Assembly: GCA_030446015.1 (NCBI GenBank)
Contig: JASUSO010000015.1
Coordinates: forward strand, 1 to 33,351
Source: Methanobacteriota archaeon
GTDB lineage: Archaea > Halobacteriota > Methanomicrobia > Methanomicrobiales > Methanoculleaceae
Direction of reading: 5' to 3'
Length of the DNA stretch: 33,351 nt
Below are positions 15,949-22,621 of this stretch, piece by piece. Position numbers and translations under genes: made by a program. The first letter of the stretch is position 1, and every line of letters begins with the position of its first letter. A model generated the notes under the pieces. The model made no database searches and was not told the DNA's origin. It saw only the letters and a list, made by a program, of their open reading frames with translations.

Positions 15949-16440
15949 TTATTTCCGGCTCTTTTTGAATGATATGACGTCGCCGACGGTCATGGTCACC
16001 CGGCCGGGCCCGCCCGTGGAGGTGATATCTTCGGCCGAGTCGATCAGCCTGATATTGAGTGCTTTCTCGAGTTTCTTCCGGACGTCGTCTTCGGGGATGA
16101 GATCGCCCTTCTCGATCTTCTTGATCAGGATCTCACGCTCCTTGATCGCCTGTGCGAGGTCGAGCGTGGACCACTCTTTCGCTTCCCGGGCGGCGCGGAT
16201 GCGGTCGGCGTAATCGTCGACGAGTTCTCCTTCCATCAGGTCAAAGACGTCCCGTGGCCTCCTCTTTGCAGCCTGCGGGGCGGCGACTCCCGGCACCTTC
16301 TGCGGGACACCTTTTCGTCGCGGTTGCTGGACTTCTGTACCGTGTTTTGCACATCGAACGCAGACGCAGAGTTCTGCACCCTCGATCTGGATGGTTTTCG
16401 ACGGTCCTTGTATGGGAGCGCCGCATAGTTCGCACTGCAT
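15949..16440 (-). CDS. Archaeal multiprotein bridging factor aMBF1
   Basis: A zinc-ribbon plus helix-turn-helix protein; archaeal MBF1 binds the ribosome small subunit and is implicated in translation, unlike the eukaryotic coactivator role. From MQCELCGAPIQG, Cys3 and Cys6 with CVCVRC (about 25-30) form the N-terminal zinc ribbon. After a basic linker (about 45-65) comes the HTH_3 domain, YADRIRAAREAKEWSTLDLA through EKGDLIPEDDVRKKLEKALN. The ATG at 16438-16440 is chosen over the ATG nine codons upstream because it is the family's standard start and lies a short distance after the AT-rich promoter with no ribosome-binding sequence, fitting leaderless translation. It is divergent from PAN copy 1 with only 57 nt between start codons. 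Confidence 0.92.
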   Translation of the reverse strand: MQCELCGAPIQGPSKTIQIEGAELCVCVRCAKHGTEVQQPRRKGVPQKVPGVAAPQAAKRRPRDVFDLMEGELVDDYADRIRAAREAKEWSTLDLAQAIKEREILIKKIEKGDLIPEDDVRKKLEKALNIRLIDSAEDITSTGGPGRVTMTVGDVISFKKSRK

Positions 16441-16456
16441 AAGTCTCGCAAACAAC

Positions 16457-16484
16457 TTTATATTCATTTTAACCTATATAATTA
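16457..16484. promoter_or_regulatory. Compact divergent promoter of aMBF1 and PAN copy 1
   Basis: Two TATA-like cores lie 57-nt gap-centred: TTTATATT (16457-16464) and TATATAATT (16475-16483). By 26-nt spacing the left core would start PAN near 16487 with an 11-nt leader carrying GAGGGG, and the right core would start aMBF1 near 16453. The promoters would therefore cross, or one core serves both strands. Confidence 0.45.
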
Positions 16485-16497
16485 ATCGAGGGGACCT

Positions 16498-17736
16498 ATG
16501 GGAGATATCGCTCGGCAGGCACCAGAGAAGGATACCGGTGAAGACATCTACCAGTATCTCCTAGAACGGATTACGAACCTCGAAAACCGAAACCTGGAGC
16601 TACGCGAGCAGTACCGCCAGATGGAGTCCGAGAAACGATACGTTGAGACCCAGAAGATCCGCTACGAGCGGGAGCTCCGAAAACTCAAGAGCGAGATCGA
16701 GCAGCTCAGGAGCCCTCCCCTCGTGATCGGAACCGTTACGGACGTTATCGACAACAGCCGGGTGATTGTGCGGAGCAGCGCAGGGCCGCGATTCCTGGTC
16801 CGTACGTCGCAGCTCATCGACCCCGATCTCCTCAAGCCGGGTGTGCGGTGCACGCTCAACCAGCAGTCCCTCGCGATCGTGGACGTGCTCCCCACGAGCT
16901 ACGACGCGCAGATCTACGGCATGGAGCTGGTGGAGTCCCCGGAGGAGACCTACGAGAATATCGGCGGCCTTGAGGCGCAGATCGAGGAGATCCGGGAAGC
17001 CGTCGAACTCCCCCTGACAAAACCGCACCTCTTCGAGAAGGTCGGCATCTCCCCGCCGAAGGGTGTCCTCCTCTACGGCCCGCCCGGCACGGGGAAGACC
17101 CTCCTCGCACGGGCGGTGGCCCACCAGACGAACGCACACTTCCTCCGCGTGGTCGGCTCGGAGCTGGTGCAGAAGTACATCGGCGAGGGTGCCCGCCTGG
17201 TCCGGGAACTCTTCGATCTCGCGAAGCAGAAGGCGCCGTCGATCATCTTCATCGACGAGATCGACGCGATCGGCGCGCACCGGAACGACTCGACCACCTC
17301 CGGCGACCGCGAGGTCCAGCGGACGCTGATGCAGCTCCTCGCGGAGATGGACGGTTTCGACAACCGCGGGGACGTCAAGATCGTCGCGGCGACGAACAGG
17401 ATCGATATCCTCGACCGCGCCCTCCTCCGCCCGGGTCGGTTCGATCGGATGATCGAGATCCCGCTCCCCGACCATCAGGGGAGGCTTGCGATCTTGAAGA
17501 TCCACACCCGGAACATGAACATCGGCGAGGACGTCAACCTCGCGGAGATCTCGCGACTCACCGAGGGCAAGAACGGCGCCGATCTCCGGGCGATATGCAT
17601 GGAGGCGGGGATGTTCGCCATCAGGATGGAGCGCGACGTCGTCAACAGCGAAGACTTCATGAAGGCGATCGACAAGCTCTCGGTGGACTTCGACCGCCAC
17701 CACTTCCACACCACCTTCGGCGAGATGTTCGCCTGA
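16498..17736 (+). CDS. pan: Proteasome-activating nucleotidase, copy 1
   Basis: Hexameric AAA+ ATPase that unfolds substrates and feeds them into the archaeal 20S proteasome. The 412-residue protein has an N-terminal coiled coil (about 22-72, with the conserved SPP break at 72-74), an OB-fold (about 75-135) and the AAA+ domain: Walker A GPPGTGKT (194-201), Walker B IIFIDEID (249-256), the pore-loop-like KYIGEG (226-231), sensor ATNRID and arginine finger region LLRPGRFDR. The C-terminus ends GEMFA. The gate-opening motif is HbYX (hydrophobic-Tyr-any), so MFA has Phe in place of Tyr. Copy 2 in this window ends in a true HbYX. GAGGGG lies 4 nt before the ATG. Confidence 0.93.
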   Translation: MGDIARQAPEKDTGEDIYQYLLERITNLENRNLELREQYRQMESEKRYVETQKIRYERELRKLKSEIEQLRSPPLVIGTVTDVIDNSRVIVRSSAGPRFLVRTSQLIDPDLLKPGVRCTLNQQSLAIVDVLPTSYDAQIYGMELVESPEETYENIGGLEAQIEEIREAVELPLTKPHLFEKVGISPPKGVLLYGPPGTGKTLLARAVAHQTNAHFLRVVGSELVQKYIGEGARLVRELFDLAKQKAPSIIFIDEIDAIGAHRNDSTTSGDREVQRTLMQLLAEMDGFDNRGDVKIVAATNRIDILDRALLRPGRFDRMIEIPLPDHQGRLAILKIHTRNMNIGEDVNLAEISRLTEGKNGADLRAICMEAGMFAIRMERDVVNSEDFMKAIDKLSVDFDRHHFHTTFGEMFA

Positions 17737-17747
17737 GGGTGCTTTCC

Positions 17748-17754
17748 TTTTTTT
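17748..17754 (+). terminator. Oligo-T terminator after PAN copy 1
   Basis: Seven consecutive T follow the stop codon by 11 nt in a 37-nt convergent gap, with further T runs just beyond. This is the simple T-rich terminator type usual in euryarchaea. Confidence 0.5.
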
Positions 17755-17773
17755 AGATTCGCGTCTTTTCTGC

Positions 17774-18979
17774 TCACACACCGGGCAGCATCACGATCAC
17801 GCCTTCGGGGCAGACATGGGAGCAGAGGCTGCACCCGTCGCAGAGGTCCGTCTCGATGATGACTTCTCTGTCCGTTATCGAGATGGCATGGTATCCGCCG
17901 TCGCGGCAGGCCGTTACGCAGCGGCCGCAGGACGCGCACCGCTCCGGGAACCTTCGGACCGCAAAAAGGCGGTCATCCCGGGAGAGGGCCGCATGCGTTC
18001 CGATCCTTTCGAGGGCCCTGCCCCTGAGCGCCGCGACACCGGCAAAACGCTTGCGCGAGAGGTACCCGGCGAGGCCCTCGTTCATCCCGCGGATGATGCC
18101 CGCCCCCTCCCACATCACCGCCGTACAGACCTGGACCGCCGACGCTCCGGCCGCAATGTACTCGGCGGCGTCCTGCCAGCGGGATATCCCGCCGATTCCC
18201 ATAATGGGGACCGGGAGTTCCCGGGCGATCTCCGAGACCATCTTGAGGCCGACGGGCTTGATCGCTGGTCCCGAGTAGCCCCCGTAGGTGCTCGCCCCGG
18301 CAACCGAGGGGCGGGGCTCGAGCGCTTCGAGATCGATGCCCATGAGGCACTGGACGGTGTTGATGGCCGAGAGAATATCGGCGCCGGCGTCAACCGCAGC
18401 CTCCGCAACCGGCACGATCTCCGTCACGTTCGGGGTGAGCTTGACGATCAGGGGGACCGTGGCGACCTTCCGGACCGCACGCGTCACCTCGCGGACCAGG
18501 TCGGGGTGCTGCCCGATAGCCGCACCGACCCCCCGCTCCGGCATCCCGTGAGGGCAGGAGACGTTCAACTCGATCGCGTCCGCCCCTGCGTCCTGGACGG
18601 TGCAGGCGAGTTCCTGCCACTCACCCGGATCAGATGAGGCCATGATGCTCGCGATGAGGACCCGATCCGGGTAGTCATTCTTCGTGGCGGCGATCTCCGC
18701 GGTCCAGTACGACTCATTCTTCCTGCTCAGGAGTTCGATGTTCTCAAAGCCGAGGAGCCTGGCGATCTCGTCCTTCCAGGCCGCAAATCGGGGCGAGACG
18801 TCCCGGATCTCCATCGTATCCGGGGCGATGGTCTTCGTGACCGCACCCGCCCAGCCGAGCCGGAACGCACGCCGGATCTGTTCGCCGGAGGCGGTCGGCG
18901 GGCCCGAGGCGAGGAGGAACGGGTTCTTGAGCGTGAGCGGGCCGACGGTAGTCTCGAGGGCGGGTGCGGGTATTGGCAT
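17774..18979 (-). CDS. preA: Dihydropyrimidine dehydrogenase PreA-like flavoprotein with C-terminal 2[4Fe-4S] domain
   Basis: A 401-residue dihydroorotate-dehydrogenase-fold FMN enzyme fused to a bacterial-type ferredoxin. It starts ETTVGPLTLKNPFLLASGPP and carries ELNVSCPHG with the FMN/substrate Asn-Cys, KLTPNVTE with the flavin Lys, and GIGGISRW for phosphate binding. Near the C-terminus two clusters are encoded: CASCGRCVTAC and CDGCSLCSHVC, each followed by a spaced Pro/Gly. This domain order matches PreA (pyrimidine reduction) and related reductases rather than plain PyrD. The physiological substrate in methanogens is uncertain, and no PreT partner is adjacent. The ATG at 18979 is chosen because the upstream 67 codons are Arg-rich and unlike the family. 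Confidence 0.8.
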   Translation of the reverse strand: MPIPAPALETTVGPLTLKNPFLLASGPPTASGEQIRRAFRLGWAGAVTKTIAPDTMEIRDVSPRFAAWKDEIARLLGFENIELLSRKNESYWTAEIAATKNDYPDRVLIASIMASSDPGEWQELACTVQDAGADAIELNVSCPHGMPERGVGAAIGQHPDLVREVTRAVRKVATVPLIVKLTPNVTEIVPVAEAAVDAGADILSAINTVQCLMGIDLEALEPRPSVAGASTYGGYSGPAIKPVGLKMVSEIARELPVPIMGIGGISRWQDAAEYIAAGASAVQVCTAVMWEGAGIIRGMNEGLAGYLSRKRFAGVAALRGRALERIGTHAALSRDDRLFAVRRFPERCASCGRCVTACRDGGYHAISITDREVIIETDLCDGCSLCSHVCPEGVIVMLPGV

Positions 18980-19025
18980 ATGGTTCTTCCGTATCCGAAT
19001 TGCGCCGGAATACCATATGGTTCTT
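18977..19025 (-). promoter_or_regulatory. Duplicated CATATGGTTCTT motif at the preA start
   Basis: CATATGGTTCTT occurs at 18977-18988, covering the start codon, and again at 19014-19025, 37 bp apart. The outer copy contains CCATATGG, which could act as TATA box on the minus strand and gives a transcript start near 18990. Two identical sites, one at the promoter and one at the start, suit a repressor or simple duplication. Confidence 0.35.
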
Positions 19026-19106
19026 GCCATCGGCCGGGTCCGGCGCCGGCGCTCCGGTTTCGCAGTCCCGTTGACGTCACAATCGGAACGATGGCGGCGA
19101 GGGGCC

Positions 19107-19550
19107 TTACCCCGACGGGTACTCCTCTTCAGCGCACCAGACCTCGAGCACCGTATCCCCAGGCTCCATCCGGTCGGCATACGCCTCCGGCGTCGTACCT
19201 TCGTCCATCCATATGGTGTCGATCATGTGGTCGCCGGAGATCCGGTAGAGGCAGCGGTACCTCCACGGTTTCGCGGGCATCACGGCCCGCTCGTAGATCT
19301 GCCGGGCAAGCCCGGACGAGCAGAATGCACCATATCCGGGCTCGAAAAGAACCTCATCGACGTAACGCTGGATGTACCACCGGAGCTCGGATATGAGGGC
19401 AAGCGCACTCCCGAGCGACGCCGTCTTGATGCGTATGCCGTACTCCAGCCGGTCAGGCTGGTAAAAACGAAGAACGCCCCTGCTCGTCTCGGATTTGAGC
19501 AGGGTGGTGTAGAGGTCAACCCCCTCCAGCTGAATGAGGAGGACGTTCAT
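19107..19550 (-). CDS. Hypothetical protein, 147 aa
   Basis: Not recognised with confidence. The product begins MNVLLIQLEGVDLYTTLLKS, suggesting a beta-strand followed by helices, and contains aromatic-rich segments WYIQRYVDEVLFEPGYGAF and PWRYRCLYRISGDHMIDTIW, with an acidic C-terminus. No membrane helix, signal peptide or known motif is seen. Base composition is the same as neighbouring genes and the frame is clean, so it is probably a conserved methanogen protein. Its start is 127 nt upstream of the preA start and it ends before preA's promoter repeat, so the two may or may not be cotranscribed. AACCTTATCG near 19577-19586 could be a TATA box for a leaderless start. Confidence 0.6.
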   Translation of the reverse strand: MNVLLIQLEGVDLYTTLLKSETSRGVLRFYQPDRLEYGIRIKTASLGSALALISELRWYIQRYVDEVLFEPGYGAFCSSGLARQIYERAVMPAKPWRYRCLYRISGDHMIDTIWMDEGTTPEAYADRMEPGDTVLEVWCAEEEYPSG

Positions 19551-19589
19551 TGCATTATTGTGGGCGCGCGAGGTCGATAAGGTTTCCTT

Positions 19590-19745
19590 CGAGGTTGTGG
19601 CGGGAGTTCGTCATCCCGAAGCACTCTAACTGCAGGGGCTAAGAACCGCCACACGGTCGTGCGGTGCAAACGTGGGAAGGCGAAGGCTCTCGACAACAGA
19701 ACGTTGGAACGCCACCCCTCATACTCCGGCGGCAGAGGTGGGCAA
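19590..19745. other. Non-coding stretch with several stem-loops; possible structured RNA or IS remnant
   Basis: TGTGGCGG (19596-19603) pairs perfectly with CCGCCACA (19646-19653). It is followed by CACG-gt-CGTG, then a single-stranded-looking stretch, then CCACCCCT...AGAGGTGG (about 19712-19741) with one mismatch. No gene fits. The general look (stems plus an unpaired stretch and a terminal stem) recalls the right end/guide RNA region of IS200/IS605 elements, but there is no TnpB nearby and I cannot confirm it. Confidence 0.3.
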
Positions 19746-19768
19746 AAAAGATTGGTAGGACGAAAAAC
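19744..19768 (-). terminator. Double oligo-T terminator after PAN copy 2
   Basis: On the minus strand, GGGGTTTTTCG is followed within 13 nt by ATCTTTTTTGCC, immediately beyond the PAN copy 2 stop codon. Two successive T runs after a GC-rich stretch are typical of archaeal intrinsic termination. Confidence 0.5.
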
Positions 19769-19772
19769 CCCG

Positions 19773-20948
19773 TCAGAGATACATGCGGCTGTCCGGCTGC
19801 GCCGTCGTCTCGCGCTTCACCTTCTTTATTGCCGCGAGGAAGTCGTCACGCCCAACGGCATTGGCATCCCGCCGGATCGCCATCATCCCGGCCTCCCGGC
19901 AGATCGCCTGGAGCTCCGCGCCGGTGGTGTTCCCGGCGAGTTTCGCGAGTTCGGCAAGGTCAACGCTTTCGGCGAGCGACATCTTCGCGGTGTGGATCTT
20001 TAAGATCTCCAGGCGCGCGGCTTCGTCGGGCAGCGGGACATGGATGATCCGGTCGAACCGGCCGGGGCGCAGAAGCGCCGGGTCGAGCATATCGATCCGG
20101 TTCGTCGCCGCCATGATCCGGACGTTGCCGCGGTTCCCGAACCCGTCCATCTCCGCGAGGAGCTGCATCAGCGTCCGCTGGACCTCGGCGCTCCCGGAGG
20201 TCCCGTCGTTTGTCCGCATGCTCCCGATTGCATCGATCTCGTCGATGAAGACGATCGCCGGGGCGCGCTCCCGGGCGAGGATGAAGAGCTCGCGCACGAG
20301 CTGCGCGCCCTCCCCGATGTACTTGTGGACGAGTTCGCTCCCGGACATCCTGATGAACCGTGCCTTCGACTGACGGGCAACCGCCTTTGCAATCAGGGTC
20401 TTCCCCGTGCCGGGCGGGCCGTAGAGGAGGATGCCTTTCGGGGGCTCCACGCCCACGCGCTCGTAGATCTCGGGTTTCGTGAGCGGGTATTCGACCGCCT
20501 CCCGGACCTCCTCGATCTCCTCCTTTAGACCGCCGACCTGCTCGAACGTCACGCTCGGCTGCTCGTCGAGTTCCATGACCCTGACTCTCGCGTCGTAGAT
20601 GTTGCCGATCGTCTTGACGATGGAGAGGGTGTTGTTCACCGCCACCTTCATTCCGGGTTTGAGGGTTCGGTGGAGTTTTTCGTTGACCGCGGTGACGTAT
20701 TCCTGGTTGTTGCCCTGCTGCCGGAGATAGACTTCGCCGTTCTCAAGTACATCGACCACAGCGGCAACAAACAGCGGCACCCGCTTTAACTGGGCGTTCT
20801 CTTTTCGAAGCTGCAAGAGCTCCTTTTCCAGCAACTCGTTCTTGAGTTTGTAATCCAGGATCTGTGCCTTTAGGTCCTGGATCTGGAGAGTAAGCATATC
20901 GTGCTCGCTGCCGGGAGTGTTGCCAATGGTTTCGTCCATGTCACTCAT
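19773..20948 (-). CDS. pan: Proteasome-activating nucleotidase, copy 2
   Basis: Second PAN ATPase in the window, 391 residues. It has an N-terminal coiled coil (about 17-56), an OB-fold with VPLFVAAVVDVLENGEVYL, then the AAA+ domain with Walker A GPPGTGKT (176-183), IVFIDEID, HKYIGEGAQ pore loop, ATNRIDML and LLRPGRFDR. It ends DSRMYL, so the last three residues form a canonical HbYX motif (Met-Tyr-Leu) for 20S gate opening. Compared with copy 1 it has a shorter N-terminus and a lower-similarity coiled coil and OB-fold, pointing to different substrate or adaptor selection. The start ATG at 20948 is about 24 nt from the centre of the palindromic TATA element, fitting a leaderless mRNA. Confidence 0.94.
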   Translation of the reverse strand: MSDMDETIGNTPGSEHDMLTLQIQDLKAQILDYKLKNELLEKELLQLRKENAQLKRVPLFVAAVVDVLENGEVYLRQQGNNQEYVTAVNEKLHRTLKPGMKVAVNNTLSIVKTIGNIYDARVRVMELDEQPSVTFEQVGGLKEEIEEVREAVEYPLTKPEIYERVGVEPPKGILLYGPPGTGKTLIAKAVARQSKARFIRMSGSELVHKYIGEGAQLVRELFILARERAPAIVFIDEIDAIGSMRTNDGTSGSAEVQRTLMQLLAEMDGFGNRGNVRIMAATNRIDMLDPALLRPGRFDRIIHVPLPDEAARLEILKIHTAKMSLAESVDLAELAKLAGNTTGAELQAICREAGMMAIRRDANAVGRDDFLAAIKKVKRETTAQPDSRMYL

Positions 20949-20951
20949 ATA

Positions 20952-20982
20952 GTTGGTTCTCCAACCACATTATAATGTGGTT
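20952..20982. promoter_or_regulatory. Perfect 20-bp palindrome with TATA core between PAN copy 2 and phosphomevalonate dehydratase gene
   Basis: AACCACATTATAATGTGGTT (20963-20982) equals its own reverse complement and is centred on ATTATAAT. Just left, GTTGG-ttct-CCAAC adds another inverted GGTT/AACC pair. The TATA core is about 24 nt from the leaderless-looking PAN start and about 20 nt from the ATG on the other side. The symmetry suggests a bidirectional promoter overlapped by a dimeric regulator site. Confidence 0.6.
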
Positions 20983-20991
20983 AGAGTGATC

Positions 20992-21390
20992 ATGCAGGGC
21001 AGAAGCATATCCAGGGGTATCGGAACCGGGGAACTCCTCGTTTCGTCCGAACCCATATCATTCCTCTCCGGTGTCGACCCCGAGACCGGCATCGTCGTCG
21101 AGCGCGGCCACCCGCTTGAGGGCCAATCCGTCGCCGGACGGGTGCTGGCCTTCCCGTACGGGAAGGGTTCGACGGTCGGATCCTATGTGATCTACGCGCT
21201 GAAACAGAACGGGGTCGCTCCTGCGGCGATCATCAACACGGAGGCAGAACCGATCATCGCTGTCGGGGCGATCATCGCGGGGATCCCCATGGTCGACCGT
21301 CTTCCGCCGGAGTTCTCTGATCTCGCACCCGGTACCACCGTGACGGTGAACGGCGATTCGGGTGAGGTCTCCTGCGACGGGGTTTCGTGA
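20992..21390 (+). CDS. Phosphomevalonate dehydratase small subunit (AcnX small subunit, DUF126)
   Basis: Small subunit of the aconitase-like enzyme that dehydrates 5-phosphomevalonate to trans-anhydromevalonate 5-phosphate in the archaeal mevalonate pathway for isoprenoid lipids. The 132-residue protein has the swivel-domain pattern of the family: GRSISRGIGTGELLVS, PISFLSGVDPETGIV, the highly conserved FPYGKGSTVGSYV (about 54-66), and KQNGVAPAAIIN...AVGAIIAGIPMVDRL. The large subunit (DUF521) is not in this window. The ATG at 20992 is preferred over an upstream start at 20953, because the longer version would translate the promoter palindrome and is not typical of the family. It is followed after 6 nt by a J-domain gene. 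Confidence 0.88.
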   Translation: MQGRSISRGIGTGELLVSSEPISFLSGVDPETGIVVERGHPLEGQSVAGRVLAFPYGKGSTVGSYVIYALKQNGVAPAAIINTEAEPIIAVGAIIAGIPMVDRLPPEFSDLAPGTTVTVNGDSGEVSCDGVS

Positions 21391-21396
21391 GGCACC

Positions 21397-21828
21397 GTGG
21401 AGACCCATTACGAGATCCTGGGCGTCTCCATTGACGCCACGCCCGACGAGATCCGGACGGCCTACCGGAGGCTCGCGAAACAATATCACCCGGATATCAA
21501 CCACGACCCGGATGCGGGCGAGCGGTTCATCGCGATCCAGCAGGCGTACGAGACGTTGATCGACCCCGATGCCCGGGCGCGCTACGACCTTGCACTCCGT
21601 GGCGGCTCCACGACAGGGGCGCATGACCCGTTCCAGCAGTACCGCCCCGGCGGGCAGACAGTCTGGATGCGGGGGTACTCGTGGAGCGGGCAGGCACCGG
21701 CTTCCTGGACCGGCAGGCTCGGCGTCATGCTCCTCCTCTTCCTCGGAGGAGTCCTGATCGTCTTCATGCTTGTCCTCTCGCTCCTCTCCCGCGCCGTCTT
21801 TGGCGGCAGGCGACAGCAGGACTCCTGA
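21397..21828 (+). CDS. Membrane-anchored J-domain protein
   Basis: A 143-residue protein with an N-terminal J domain (about 3-66) containing [20 protein letters not shown] and the HPD tripeptide at 31-33 that stimulates Hsp70 ATPase. A Gly/Ser/Pro-rich linker follows, then one strong C-terminal transmembrane helix (about 108-133, [19 protein letters not shown]) and a short basic tail. The glycine-rich region and zinc fingers of true DnaJ are absent, so it is a DnaJ-like co-chaperone acting at the membrane. The GTG start lies 6 nt after the preceding stop with GAGG 5 nt upstream, so the two genes form an operon. A TTTTT run at 21835-21839 could terminate it. Confidence 0.85.
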   Translation: METHYEILGVSIDATPDEIRTAYRRLAKQYHPDINHDPDAGERFIAIQQAYETLIDPDARARYDLALRGGSTTGAHDPFQQYRPGGQTVWMRGYSWSGQAPASWTGRLGVMLLLFLGGVLIVFMLVLSLLSRAVFGGRRQQDS

Positions 21829-21966
21829 ACATTCTTTTTATCGGGCGGTTCTCCCATCTCTGGAGCAATCGGTACCGCGATACGGGGGCGGCCGGTCGGG
21901 CCACGAGAAACCTTATCAGGTGAGACCACCTTCGTATCGATAATTAGCGCGAGGTGAACGTGAGCC

Positions 21967-22353
21967 ATGGAGAAAGTGAAACGATACCGGTGCAAGTACT
22001 GCAACTACATCTACTCCCCGATGCGCGGCGAACCCCACCGCGGCATCCCGGCGGGAACCGCATTTGAAGACCTGCCGGAGGACTACGTATGCCCGGTCTG
22101 CGGCGCAACCGGAAAGGGCCAGATCGGGACGTGGGGGTTCGAACTCTGGGAGCCGACCAGGTACGTCTGCAAGATCTGCGGCTACGTCTACGACAAAAAA
22201 CGCGGCGAACCTCTCCGCGGCTATCCAAAGGGCACCGCATTCGAGGACCTGCCGGAGGATTACGTATGCCCGGTCTGCGGGATGGATCCGCAGATCTCGA
22301 GTTTCCACGGCCCCGTCGGCAAATCTCAGTTCGAACCCATCCTGGACGTCTGA
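21967..22353 (+). CDS. Tandem two-domain rubredoxin
   Basis: A 128-residue electron carrier with two complete rubredoxin domains. Domain 1 has CKYCNYIY and [11 protein letters not shown]; domain 2 has CKICGYVYD and [11 protein letters not shown], so all eight cysteines for two Fe(Cys)4 centres are present. Rubredoxins in anaerobes pass electrons to rubrerythrin, superoxide reductase or flavoprotein oxidases. Both domains share [17 protein letters not shown], and the DNA of that stretch (22050-22099 and 22230-22279) differs at only about 4 of 50 positions, pointing to a recent duplication or gene conversion. The start ATG follows GAGGTGAACGTGAGCC, a moderate ribosome-binding sequence. Confidence 0.93.
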   Translation: MEKVKRYRCKYCNYIYSPMRGEPHRGIPAGTAFEDLPEDYVCPVCGATGKGQIGTWGFELWEPTRYVCKICGYVYDKKRGEPLRGYPKGTAFEDLPEDYVCPVCGMDPQISSFHGPVGKSQFEPILDV

Positions 22354-22621
22354 AGGGGGTAGGGCCCGCCTCTCTCCCAGAACAGCGGGCTTACAGGAGG
22401 ATCCGGTTCCCGGCATGGGGCCGGATCTCTGCGGCAGCGCTCTTTTAAGAATCCCGAACACCCATAGATCCTGGGTCAGTCCGTTCACGCAAAATCGGTT
22501 CTTTCAAATACTGGCCGACGCACCAATGTTAGAAAATACCGGCTGCCCCTGCTCTGGGAAGCCGGCCACAGAGAATGCGGCGTTGAACGATCGCGAGACA
22601 AGCAGCGGCAGATGATGTCGG
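22354..22621. other. Intergenic region between rubredoxin and TPR gene
   Basis: Contains GCCCGC (22364-22369) and GCGGGC (22385-22390), a 6-bp stem with a 15-nt loop that may terminate the rubredoxin transcript, and a possible TATA run CTTTCAAATA near 22501-22510 upstream of the TPR gene. Otherwise no feature was found. Confidence 0.35.

Noticed and set aside
15741-15968. 75-codon open frame upstream of the aro operon
   Set aside because: Weak composition, no ribosome-binding sequence, and it overlaps the aMBF1 3' end; more likely non-coding spacer.
19000-19180. 67-residue N-terminal extension of the PreA-like protein
   Set aside because: Arg/Pro-rich, overlaps the end of the neighbouring gene and the promoter repeats; the family starts at 18979.
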